NCBI RefSeq assembly: GCF_025836975.1
Contig: NZ_CP107548.1
Location: 3,410,001 to 3,474,000, forward strand
Direction: 5' to 3'
Source of the DNA: Pollutimonas sp. M17
Lineage (GTDB): Bacteria > Pseudomonadota > Gammaproteobacteria > Burkholderiales > Burkholderiaceae_B
DNA length: 64,000 nt
The notes beneath the pieces are model-generated. The model worked only from the letters and a program-made list of their open reading frames with translations, was not told the DNA's origin and did no database searches. A program made the translations under genes and the position numbers. Shown here one piece after another: positions 27,737-36,274 of the stretch (position 1 is the first letter of the stretch; every line of letters starts with the position of its first letter).

Positions 27737-28927
27737 TTGAGCGCCGCGATACCCGCCGCACGCAGCGCCTGCCGCCCGGCCGACCCTCCGGTGTCGGCCT
27801 TCGCGCGTATCGACACCGCGGCCATCGCGCACAATCTGCGGCATCTGCGGCGCCTGGCAATGGGCGAAAGCCGCCGGGCGCCCCTCATATGGGCTGTCGC
27901 CAAAGCCGATGCCTACGGCCATTCACTGGTCCATGCGCTTGCGGGACTGGAGTCGGCCGACGGACTGGCCGTGCTCGCCCTGTCCGACGCGCTCCAGGCC
28001 CGGGAAATGGGCTGGAACAAGCCCATACTCGTCATGAGCCCCCGGTTCCGCGCCGACGATTTGCGCAACCCCGCTCTTTGTCCACTGCATCTGGTCATCG
28101 ACAGCGAAGAGCAACTGACCGAGCTGCATGCGCTGCGGACCGGCCCGCCGCCCCACATATGGTTGCGCCACAGCGGCCAGCTGCATCACTCCGGTTTCGG
28201 CGGCACCGACTATCCGCGGGCGTATCGGCGGCTGCAGGAACTATGTCTTGCGGGGCGCGTGGCCGCCGTGGGCCATCTATGCCACTACGCCGCCTCCGAA
28301 GACCCGCACAGCCTGACCGCCGAGCGGCAAGCATTCCGGGAGGCGATTGCGGGCCTGCCCGGCGCCCTGTGCACGGAAAATTCGGCGGCCCTGCTGACGG
28401 CGCCGGGCTATGCGGGGGAAAACGATTGGGTGCGCAGCGGAATTGCCTTGTACGGGCTCAGCCCTTTGCCGGGCACGAACGGCGCCGACCTGGGCTTGCG
28501 TCCGGCCATGACGCTGCAAGCGCCCATCTATGGCCAGCAGACCTTGCGGGCGGGCAGCCGGCTGGGCTATGGCGGAGGCTTCCTGGCTCCTCGGGACATG
28601 CGCATCGGGCTGGTACGCTGCGGGTACGCCGACGGATATCCGCGCCGCATCGCAGAGGACGCCTACGTACTGATCGATGGCCGGAAAAGCCGGATCGTAG
28701 GCAGGGTATCGATGGACACGCTGACCATAGACCTGACCGGTCACCCGCTTGCCGCGCCGGGCACGCTGGTCACCTTGTGGGGTGAGGCCGGCCTGCCCAC
28801 GGAGCAGCTTGCCCGATCTGCGGAAACGATTGCGCCGCAATTATGCACGGGACTGACGGCGCGCGTGCCGCGCCTGGCCGCTACGCAGTGCGCAGCCTGG
28901 GCGCCAATACCAGGAACGCCAGCGTAG
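27737..28927 (+). CDS. alr: alanine racemase
   Basis: A 396-residue PLP enzyme of fold type III interconverting L- and D-alanine for peptidoglycan. The PLP lysine is Lys56 in WAVAKADAYGHS; the catalytic tyrosine lies in RLGYGGGFL; LVRCGYADGYPR and GRVSMDTLTIDL are family motifs. The start is TTG at 27737, three bases after the HATPase stop, implying coupling and possibly weak initiation. An internal Met start would lose the first conserved strand. Its 3' end overlaps the convergent MFS gene by 47 bases. Its place in a signalling/transport cluster is unusual. Confidence 0.9.
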   Translation: MSAAIPAARSACRPADPPVSAFARIDTAAIAHNLRHLRRLAMGESRRAPLIWAVAKADAYGHSLVHALAGLESADGLAVLALSDALQAREMGWNKPILVMSPRFRADDLRNPALCPLHLVIDSEEQLTELHALRTGPPPHIWLRHSGQLHHSGFGGTDYPRAYRRLQELCLAGRVAAVGHLCHYAASEDPHSLTAERQAFREAIAGLPGALCTENSAALLTAPGYAGENDWVRSGIALYGLSPLPGTNGADLGLRPAMTLQAPIYGQQTLRAGSRLGYGGGFLAPRDMRIGLVRCGYADGYPRRIAEDAYVLIDGRKSRIVGRVSMDTLTIDLTGHPLAAPGTLVTLWGEAGLPTEQLARSAETIAPQLCTGLTARVPRLAATQCAAWAPIPGTPA

Positions 28928-31319
28928 CCGTCAGGTATACGGCCCCCGTCACGGCCAGGCCGCCCGAGATCCCCAGGGATGCAAACAAGCTGCCCACCAT
29001 CAAGGGCCCCAGCATCTGTCCGAATTTATCCGCCGCGCGCATGACGCTGGTCGCACCGCCCGCGCCATAACGCTGAACGTTGTCTAGGGACAGCATGTAT
29101 GCGGTTTGCGCGCCGCCGGCCAGGCAGCTGGCCAACGCCAGCAGCACGACGGAAAGCGCGGCGGCGACAATGCCGCTGGCAAAATACAGGCTTAGCAAAC
29201 CGGCGCTGCCGACCAGGCCGCCCGCCACGATCCAGTATTTCTTGTGGACGCTCTGGTCAGCCAGCCGGGCCATATAGGGCCCCACGTAGATGACGCAAAA
29301 ACCGTAAAGCATGAGCACGCGCCCGACACTGCCGGCGGTTGCCCCATAGGCTTCCGCATACAAGGGCAGCGCGTAGGTCAACAGGCCGACTTGCGCAATC
29401 GAAAACGGAACGACGCAGCCCGCCAGAAGCATGCCGAAGTCGCGCGTGGCCAGCAGCTTGCGCAGCGCCGCCCATGAGCGCAGCGACGGGCCGGCCGCAA
29501 AGCTTACCGCCTTCTGGCTCAGGAGATGGCGGTATGGCCACATCAGGGTCAATACGCCTGCGGCGGGCAGAGCGGTCAATATCGCCGCGACGACGAAGAC
29601 GACGCTGGAGCCCCATTGCTGCATGAGCATCGCTCCCACGGCCGCGCCTGACAAATGTCCGGCAAACAGGCCGGCGATGACGGACGCCATGTTGCGTCCG
29701 CGATACGCAGCGGGACTGCGAACGACGATAAAGCCTTGCAGGCCCATCCATGTCAGTCCGTAGCCCAGGCCGACCAGTCCTCGCGCCCCGATGAAGACGG
29801 GCAAAGAGCCGGCCCAGGCGCAGGCCAGGTTCCCGGCGCAGGACACCAGCAGGCCCGCGAGCACGGGAAACTGCCAGCCACGCCGGTCGGTGAGGCGGCC
29901 GGCCAGCAAGGCCGTCACCAAGCCGCAAGCCATCTCGGCGGCGATGGGCAGCGCCATCAGGAAGGCCCCCCCCTGCTCCAGCGACTCGGGCGGCAGGAGC
30001 GACCGGGCATAAAGCGGAAGAAAGCTCAAGGGCAAGGCCATGGCGAACAGGAAACCGAACATGACGGGACGCACCACCAGCCCCACCTGGGAGCTGTCGT
30101 CCAATCCAATGGGCTCGCCCGTGGCCGCCCGCAGCGGCGCCGAGAATGCCCTGTCCATCAAGAGGGCGAGCAGCAGGAACAGTTCGATGGCCGCCACCAG
30201 GGCGACGGCGACCACCGTGCCGGCATCCAGGATCCGCGCCCGCACGCCGGCGGCAATCAAGCGCTCGTCCAGCACTATGCGCAGTTGGGCCAGCACCGGC
30301 CCGCCGGGCTGGGCGCTAAGCGGAAATACCAGGCCATCGCTTGCGCCGCCCTCCATGGAAACCGGCAAGGCGCCGTGCGCGTCCGCCCGGTTCAGCATCC
30401 GCCCATCGGCGTCCAGCAACTGCACCTCTCCTATCATGGGAAAGGCGGCGGCCAGCCTGGCCATGGGTCGCTCGACGCCGCGCAGGTGGTCCGGCGCTAT
30501 GCCGTAACCCAGCACGCGATCCAGGTCGCCCTGCAGGCCCTGGCCGACAATGCGCGTGTTGTCCAGGGTTACCTCGACCCAGACATGGCGAAACGTCTGG
30601 ATGGTGTAGGCGGCATAGAGGCCTTGCGCCAGCAGCAGGATCAGCAAGGGCACAAACAGCCTGGTCTTGCTGGCCGCCGCCAGTTCGTGCAAAGGCATGG
30701 CATAGCGAAACATCAGGGCGAGAATCAGAGCCGCGCCCAGCGTGGTCAGGGCCAGCACCTCGAGGTTCTCGGTCAGCAGCGTGTTCTTTCGCAACTCTTG
30801 CGGCTGCACCTGCAGAATCACCGCGCCGCCAAGAGCGGTGGCGGTTCCTGCCAGGGGAACCGCCACCGTCACCAGACCGCCTCCGGCCTGTTGCGCCGCG
30901 CCCAATGCGCTCAGGGTGACGCCCTTGCCCTCGTCCCGCCCCGACGCCAGGGCATGCAGCAAGGGCGCCGCCTCGGGGGCCTTGCCGACCGCGGCCAGCA
31001 CCCGCCCGTCGGACAGCACGACACTGGCTCCCCGCATATCGGGAGCCCGCTCCTGCAACCCGTCCAGCAGCACCGACAGGCCGAAGAACTGTGCCAGGGG
31101 TTTGCCCAGATCGATACCGGTCTGGATCTGCGCGGAGGTGTCGCGCGCCAGCAGTTCCACGCGCTCCGCGGTGTTGTCGGCGATCAAGCGATTCAGGGCC
31201 GACAAGCTCAGCGTGCCGATCAGGGCCTGCGCCAGCAGCAGGACGAGCATGCATGCCAGCAGCACGTCACGCAGCGGTCGACGCCGGCGTCCAGAAACCG
31301 CATTCTCACCATTTTTCAT
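28881..31319 (-). CDS. MFS transporter fused to two N-terminal periplasmic sensor-like regions
   Basis: An 812-residue protein. From the ATG at 31319: membrane helix about 18-40, a periplasmic region 41-185, helix 186-205, a short cytosolic link, helix 221-242, a second periplasmic region 243-365, helix 367-388, then a 12-helix major-facilitator domain (about 412-805) with AGRLTDRRGWQF as the loop 2-3 motif. Each periplasmic region between paired helices has a Cache/CHASE-like beta pattern (ASVVLSDGRVLAAVG; IGEVQLLDADGRMLNRA). The transported compound is unknown. GGAAG lies 8-12 bases before 31319; the in-frame ATG at 31379 has no such site. It diverges from the PP2C phosphatase gene. Confidence 0.78.
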   Translation of the reverse strand: MKNGENAVSGRRRRPLRDVLLACMLVLLLAQALIGTLSLSALNRLIADNTAERVELLARDTSAQIQTGIDLGKPLAQFFGLSVLLDGLQERAPDMRGASVVLSDGRVLAAVGKAPEAAPLLHALASGRDEGKGVTLSALGAAQQAGGGLVTVAVPLAGTATALGGAVILQVQPQELRKNTLLTENLEVLALTTLGAALILALMFRYAMPLHELAAASKTRLFVPLLILLLAQGLYAAYTIQTFRHVWVEVTLDNTRIVGQGLQGDLDRVLGYGIAPDHLRGVERPMARLAAAFPMIGEVQLLDADGRMLNRADAHGALPVSMEGGASDGLVFPLSAQPGGPVLAQLRIVLDERLIAAGVRARILDAGTVVAVALVAAIELFLLLALLMDRAFSAPLRAATGEPIGLDDSSQVGLVVRPVMFGFLFAMALPLSFLPLYARSLLPPESLEQGGAFLMALPIAAEMACGLVTALLAGRLTDRRGWQFPVLAGLLVSCAGNLACAWAGSLPVFIGARGLVGLGYGLTWMGLQGFIVVRSPAAYRGRNMASVIAGLFAGHLSGAAVGAMLMQQWGSSVVFVVAAILTALPAAGVLTLMWPYRHLLSQKAVSFAAGPSLRSWAALRKLLATRDFGMLLAGCVVPFSIAQVGLLTYALPLYAEAYGATAGSVGRVLMLYGFCVIYVGPYMARLADQSVHKKYWIVAGGLVGSAGLLSLYFASGIVAAALSVVLLALASCLAGGAQTAYMLSLDNVQRYGAGGATSVMRAADKFGQMLGPLMVGSLFASLGISGGLAVTGAVYLTATLAFLVLAPRLRTA

Positions 31320-31466
31320 GTTTGCTTCCGCAACCGTATCCAGAAATAAGCCCTGCCCGCCATTCCAACCCTGCGTCATGTCAGCAATAGTAATTTACAA
31401 TCGGGTTCAAAAGCACACTTTTCTGGTCGTCCAGGACGTCCCAACCTTTCCGTTGAGTAGTCACTT

Positions 31467-33488
31467 ATGCGATTGACCTCGCTGCGCAGCAAAATCTTCC
31501 TGCTTGTGGGCCTGACCCTGCTTATAAGCGCGATCGCCGTCATGCTCGTCACCGAACGGGATGTCAAGCGGACCGTGGTCACCAGCGAAGAACTGGCGGT
31601 GCGCAATGTGCTGAACCTGCTGGTGCGCGACAGCGAGGCGCGCTGGGGCAGCCTGCTCAACGACAAGATATCCACCGTGCGCAGCAGCCGCCAGCAACTC
31701 ATGCAGCTTGGCAACACCGTAAGGTCCGTGCTGGCCATGTATGCCGCACAGGTCGAGCGCAAGGAATTGAGCCTTTCGGAAGCGCAGGGGCTGGCCAGGG
31801 AATGGGTCAACGATCTGTCGATAGGAGAGGAGCGCTTCAGCTTCATTTTCAATCACGACCTCATCGCCATCGCCAGCGGCAACAGCGAGTGGCTGGGCAT
31901 GAACCTGTCGACACTGAAGGATTTCAAGGGCCGCGACCTGGCCGCCTCGGCCTACCAGGAAGCGCAGACCTCCGGCCAGAGCTTCGCCATCTATCGCTGG
32001 CCGCCGCCCGGCACTGCGGGAAAACGCGAACTGCGCTATGCCTACTTTGCCTACTTCGAGCCCTGGGACTGGATATTCGCCGTCACCGACGACGCGCGCC
32101 AGGTTTCGGACCAGTTCGACAGGCGCCGCCAGGAAATGGAGCATGCCATCGGCGAATCGCTGGCGTCGCTGACCCTGGCGCAATCGGGCTTCGCCTTCAT
32201 TGCGGCGGACGATGGCACACTGGTGTCGCCGCTGCCCTCCGGCCATGCCGGCCTGCTCGGCGACGTCGATGAAGAAAGCGGCAAAACCTTGCGCGAACTG
32301 CTGGACGGAATCCCCAGCACCGGCGATGTCTCCAGCTTCGGATTTACGCCCCGGGACACGGATGACTCCTGGCAAATCAGTTCGGCCTATTTCAAGCCCC
32401 TGGGATGGACGATCGTGGCCGCTGTTCCCAGCGAGGACCTGACACGGGCGGCAACGGAGTTGCGCAATCGCCTGGGCATGGTTTTCCTGGCCATCCTGCT
32501 GGTTTCGCTGGCCATCGCCTGGGCCTTTTCGGTGCGCCTTACGCGCCCGCTGCAACAGCTCAGCGATTTTGCGCGCGTCCTGCCGGAGCAGGACCTGAGC
32601 GCCGCCAGCCCGATACCGCCGCATATCGCCCGCCTGCCGCAAAACCAACCCGACGAAGTGGGCCGCCTAGCCGCCACCTTCATGTTCATGGACAAGGAGC
32701 TGCGTGAGAAAGTCGCCAAGCTGGTGCAGGAAACCTCATCGCGCGAGCGCTTCGAAAGCGAACTCAATATCGCCCATGGCATACAGATGGGGCTGCTGCC
32801 GATCCCGCTTCCGGCATCCATACTGAAGAAGATCGACCTGTACGCCACCATGATCCCGGCCAAGGAAGTCGGCGGCGACCTGTACGACTACTTCATGCTT
32901 CCGGATGGGCGCCTGTGCTTTGCCATCGGTGATGTGTCGGACAAGGGCGTTCCCGCGGCGCTGTTCATGGCCGTCACCCGCACGCTGATCCGCGCATCGG
33001 CCGAAGACGAGACCTCTCCGGCCCTGCTGATGGAGCGCGTCAACAATCGCCTGTCCGAAAACAACCCCAACCTGATGTTCGTCACACTCATCCTCGCCGT
33101 TCTTGATCTGGCCAGCGGCGAACTGCAGTGGGCCAACGCCGGCCATCCGTCGCCCTGCGTCCTGAGCGCCGGCGGCGACTGGCGCCTGCTGGAGGGCCGT
33201 AGCGGCCCCGCCTGCGGCGTGATGGAGGGCGTGCCCTACAAGCAGTTCTCGACCATACTGGAACCCGGCGAAACCATAGTAGGCTTTACCGATGGCGTGA
33301 CCGAAGCGCTGGATCCCGACGGCCATCTCTATGGCGAACCCCGTTTGTACGCCCTGCTGACCGGCACGGGATCCGATACGGCGCAGAGCACGACAAGCAC
33401 ACTGCTGGATGACGTACGCGCCTTCGCCCAAGGCACGGAACAGTCCGACGACATTACCCTGATCGCAGCAAAAAGGCCCGCCCCATGA
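31467..33488 (+). CDS. Cache-HAMP-PP2C (SpoIIE/RsbU-type) serine phosphatase
   Basis: A 673-residue membrane signalling phosphatase. TM1 spans about 9-28, a large periplasmic double-Cache-like region 30-330 (FSFIFNHDLIAIASGNSEWL; FAFIAADDGTLVSPLPS), TM2 about 335-355, a HAMP domain to about 410, a short coiled linker, and a PP2C domain. The PP2C metal motifs are intact: AKEVGGDLYDYF (about 465), AIGDVSDKGVPAALFMA (488), VGFTDGVTEAL (606) and SDDITLIA (659). It should dephosphorylate a STAS antagonist, most simply the one at 25.0 kb, upon binding an external ligand. The stop overlaps the next start as ATGA. Confidence 0.9.
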   Translation: MRLTSLRSKIFLLVGLTLLISAIAVMLVTERDVKRTVVTSEELAVRNVLNLLVRDSEARWGSLLNDKISTVRSSRQQLMQLGNTVRSVLAMYAAQVERKELSLSEAQGLAREWVNDLSIGEERFSFIFNHDLIAIASGNSEWLGMNLSTLKDFKGRDLAASAYQEAQTSGQSFAIYRWPPPGTAGKRELRYAYFAYFEPWDWIFAVTDDARQVSDQFDRRRQEMEHAIGESLASLTLAQSGFAFIAADDGTLVSPLPSGHAGLLGDVDEESGKTLRELLDGIPSTGDVSSFGFTPRDTDDSWQISSAYFKPLGWTIVAAVPSEDLTRAATELRNRLGMVFLAILLVSLAIAWAFSVRLTRPLQQLSDFARVLPEQDLSAASPIPPHIARLPQNQPDEVGRLAATFMFMDKELREKVAKLVQETSSRERFESELNIAHGIQMGLLPIPLPASILKKIDLYATMIPAKEVGGDLYDYFMLPDGRLCFAIGDVSDKGVPAALFMAVTRTLIRASAEDETSPALLMERVNNRLSENNPNLMFVTLILAVLDLASGELQWANAGHPSPCVLSAGGDWRLLEGRSGPACGVMEGVPYKQFSTILEPGETIVGFTDGVTEALDPDGHLYGEPRLYALLTGTGSDTAQSTTSTLLDDVRAFAQGTEQSDDITLIAAKRPAP

Positions 33489-34663
33489 TTTTCCGCCTCC
33501 TGCTTCCCGCCCTCCTGGCCCTATGCCTGTTCGCCTTTCCGCCCCTGGCCGTCCAGGCCGCCGGGCAGGCGCCAGCGGCGCAGGACAGCGTCTTTCCCAC
33601 CACCCCCAAGGCCAGGCCGGATGGCAAGCGCTGGCGCATCGGATATGTGGACGGCGGCGACTACGCCGATTACCCGCTGACCCTGGACGCGATCGTGGAT
33701 GGCCTGCAGCGCCTGGGCTGGCTGACCACTACGTCTGACGTGCCCGAGCGCCTGAGCAGCCGCGATCTTTGGACCTGGCTGTCCAAGAATATCAAAAGCG
33801 ATACGCTGGAGTTTGTCCAGGACGCATGGTGGCAGCCCGGCAATTTCGACGCCGGAAAACGCGAGGCCGTGCGCACCGCCATTGCCGACAGAATCCGTCA
33901 GCGCGGCGACGTCGACCTGGTGATTGCCATGGGAACCTGGGCGGGCCAGGACATGCGCGCCATCGGCCCGCCGGTTCCCACCATCGTGGGATCGACCAGC
34001 GACCCGCTGGCCGCGGGCATCGTCGACAGCGCCCAGGACAGCGGACGCGACAACCTTCACGCACGGATCGAGCCCGACCGATACCAGCGGCAGGTGAGGC
34101 TGTTCCGCGAGATCGTGCCCTTCAAGAAGCTGGGCATCGTCTACGAAGACAGCGAAGCGGGGCGCACTTACGCCGCCGTGGACGCCGTGGAGCAGGTGGG
34201 CAAGGAATTGGGCTTTGCCGTCCAGCATTGCCATGCCCAGTCCAGCAGCGTCTCCACGGAGACGGCCATCGCCAATGCATTGCAGTGCTACCGCGACCTG
34301 GCGCAGCAGCGCGTCGATGCGGTCTACGTCACCACGCATCGCGGCGTGACGCTGGATTCGATATCCGACATCGCCAAAGCCCTGCGCCAAGCCAAGATAC
34401 CCAGCTTCTCGATGGCCGGATCAAGGGACGTCGAACGCGGGATACTGCTCAGCCTGGCCCAAGCCGATCTGTCCTATGTCGGGCTGTTCCACGCGGAAAC
34501 CATCGCCCGCATCTTCAACGGCGCCAAGGCGCGCCAGCTCAGCCAGCTCTGGGTGGACCCGCCCAAGATCGCGCTGAACCTGGCGACGGCGCGCATCATC
34601 GGCTTCGATCCGCCGGTCGATATATTGCTGGCCGCCGACGAGGTATACGAAGCCGACCGGTAA
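33485..34663 (+). CDS. periplasmic ABC-type substrate-binding protein (TrpX/BMP-like family)
   Basis: A 392-residue protein with a signal peptide (FRLLLPALLALCLFAFPPLA, cleavage near VQAAG). The mature part has the two-lobed periplasmic-binding fold of the PF04392 type: WRIGYVDGGDYADYPLT, VDLVIAMGTWAGQDM, PTIVGSTSDPLAAGIV, KKLGIVYEDSEAGRTY and VDAVYVTTHRGVTLDSI. There is no permease or ATPase gene beside it. It overlaps the phosphatase gene by four bases, so it may present a ligand to the phosphatase sensor rather than feed a transporter; this is inference. It ends abutting the convergent GCS2 gene. Confidence 0.8.
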   Translation: MIFRLLLPALLALCLFAFPPLAVQAAGQAPAAQDSVFPTTPKARPDGKRWRIGYVDGGDYADYPLTLDAIVDGLQRLGWLTTTSDVPERLSSRDLWTWLSKNIKSDTLEFVQDAWWQPGNFDAGKREAVRTAIADRIRQRGDVDLVIAMGTWAGQDMRAIGPPVPTIVGSTSDPLAAGIVDSAQDSGRDNLHARIEPDRYQRQVRLFREIVPFKKLGIVYEDSEAGRTYAAVDAVEQVGKELGFAVQHCHAQSSSVSTETAIANALQCYRDLAQQRVDAVYVTTHRGVTLDSISDIAKALRQAKIPSFSMAGSRDVERGILLSLAQADLSYVGLFHAETIARIFNGAKARQLSQLWVDPPKIALNLATARIIGFDPPVDILLAADEVYEADR

Positions 34664-36274
34664 TCAAATGCCGCCGTAGCGGCCGGGCTGCACCGCCGCA
34701 TGGTGGGCCAGCAGCGCGGCCAGTCGCTGCCGCGCCGTACCGCCCGCGCTGTTCCAGGTATCCAGCAGGCGGTCCGCGCCGCTGCGCCCCGAGTCCAGCA
34801 CGAATTCGGGGTAGGCCAGCCAGGATGCATCGTGCGGGGCCAGGCCCGAACGCGCCACCGACAGTACCTGCGCACACAAGGCCTTGACGCGCCCATCGCC
34901 CACGCCGGTGCGCATGGCCGGTTCGCGCAGCTCGCCCAGCGCCTGCCAGCCCCATTCGTTCACCAAGCGCCAGGCCTCGTCCAGATTGGCCAGCAGGCCC
35001 TTTTGCACCGCGGAAGGGGCCGGAAGCAGGCTGAGCGCCTGCGCCGGACCCGCTTCGCGCAGCAGGCATTCGTCGGCGAAACCCGCGCCGGGAGCCCGGG
35101 CCTCGATATAGGTCTGCGCCCCGCAAGCCGCAAACAGCGTCTCCAGTCCGCCATCGCGCCGCCAGGCATCCAGGAGCTCGGCCAGCGGCGGCTCGGCGTC
35201 CAGCCGATAGCGCAAGCGGGCGTCCAGGAACTGACCGATCTGCGAATATTCGAAATGCCGTGCGTGCGGGACCAGCTCGACCGTGGAGCCGTCGTCGCTG
35301 CGCCGCCCCCGCCATGCCGGGGCGGTCAGGAAATCCTCCAGGCAGGGATCGCCCTCCAGCAAGACCGTGGGCACGGACTTGTAATCGTAGGAGGGCGCCA
35401 GCGGCAAGCCGCGCGCCACGGTGCCCGCGCCGAACATCCAGTGAAAGAAATCGCCCAGATCATGGAAGGGCCGCGAAGGATACTGGCATAGCCACGCATC
35501 GCCCGGGAACCGGGCGGGTCCGAATACGCGAGGCCAGATCGTCATGCGGTTTTCCCTCAAACCCGTGTCCCGGCCCGATTCCAGAGGACTGTTGGCGAAC
35601 AGGGCCAGGCTGGCCGGCGCAAGCGCAATGGCGACATTCAGCGCCCGGATGGCGCCCTCGACCGGCACCGACGTGTTGGCGCCATTCTGCGCCTTGGCAT
35701 CGATGCCCTCCCAGTGATGCCATCCGCGATGGTCACGAAGCTCACGGTAGATGGGCCGCGGCACGCACACCTTGGCATACCAGTGCGCATCGCGCGGGCA
35801 GTCCGGATGCTGCGAGGCATTCAGAATGCAAGCTTCATCCGCCTCCAGGGCCTGCAGGGTATCGGCAAGCTCCCGATGCGCCAGCGCGGCCAGGCGGTCC
35901 AGCCCCCGGGGGCCGTCGTCGACCGGCGCCAGGGCGGTTTCCAGCAGATTGAAGCCATTGTCCAGGCCGCATTCCGCCGTGGCGGTATGCAGGCCGATGC
36001 AACGTCCGCCCTGCATCATGTCCTGGCTGGACACGCCTCTTTCCTGCTTGACCTCGCGCAAGGCGGAAAAATAGGCCTCCACCGGCAGGCTGGCGCCGGT
36101 GCGCGCATGCGCGACGACCATTTCGATCTCCAGGCCCAGCCTGGGGCGATAGAGACGAGCCGGGGAACCGGCCCGGCCGCGGGAATCCAGCCCGGCGGCA
36201 GCCGGCGCGACAGAGGCGGCTCCGGCCGCCGCCTCCTTACAGGAAGAGCTGGTACGCGGGGTTTTCGCTTTCAT
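34664..36274 (-). CDS. glutamate-cysteine ligase family 2 (GCS2-like) protein
   Basis: A 536-residue ATP-dependent carboxylate-amine ligase-like protein. LGLEIEMVVAHA is the GCS2 opening with the metal-binding acidic pair; GLHTATAECGLDNGFNLLET, ANTSVPVEGAIRALNVAIAL and SPLESGRDTGLRENRMTIW are further conserved segments. Members form gamma-glutamyl amides, including gamma-glutamylcysteine; the actual substrate cannot be decided. The N-terminal 40 residues are low complexity. The ATG at 36274 lies inside ilvA, a 38-base overlap on the same strand, with a weak ribosome site. AAGGAGG follows the start inside the overlap, but no start codon sits at a suitable distance from it. Confidence 0.75.
   Translation of the reverse strand: MKAKTPRTSSSCKEAAAGAASVAPAAAGLDSRGRAGSPARLYRPRLGLEIEMVVAHARTGASLPVEAYFSALREVKQERGVSSQDMMQGGRCIGLHTATAECGLDNGFNLLETALAPVDDGPRGLDRLAALAHRELADTLQALEADEACILNASQHPDCPRDAHWYAKVCVPRPIYRELRDHRGWHHWEGIDAKAQNGANTSVPVEGAIRALNVAIALAPASLALFANSPLESGRDTGLRENRMTIWPRVFGPARFPGDAWLCQYPSRPFHDLGDFFHWMFGAGTVARGLPLAPSYDYKSVPTVLLEGDPCLEDFLTAPAWRGRRSDDGSTVELVPHARHFEYSQIGQFLDARLRYRLDAEPPLAELLDAWRRDGGLETLFAACGAQTYIEARAPGAGFADECLLREAGPAQALSLLPAPSAVQKGLLANLDEAWRLVNEWGWQALGELREPAMRTGVGDGRVKALCAQVLSVARSGLAPHDASWLAYPEFVLDSGRSGADRLLDTWNSAGGTARQRLAALLAHHAAVQPGRYGGI

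Noticed and set aside
29655-31349. Long plus-strand open frame opposite the MFS fusion gene
   Set aside because: Composition is Gln/Arg/His-rich with no domain; the minus-strand protein has clear membrane helices and MFS motifs.
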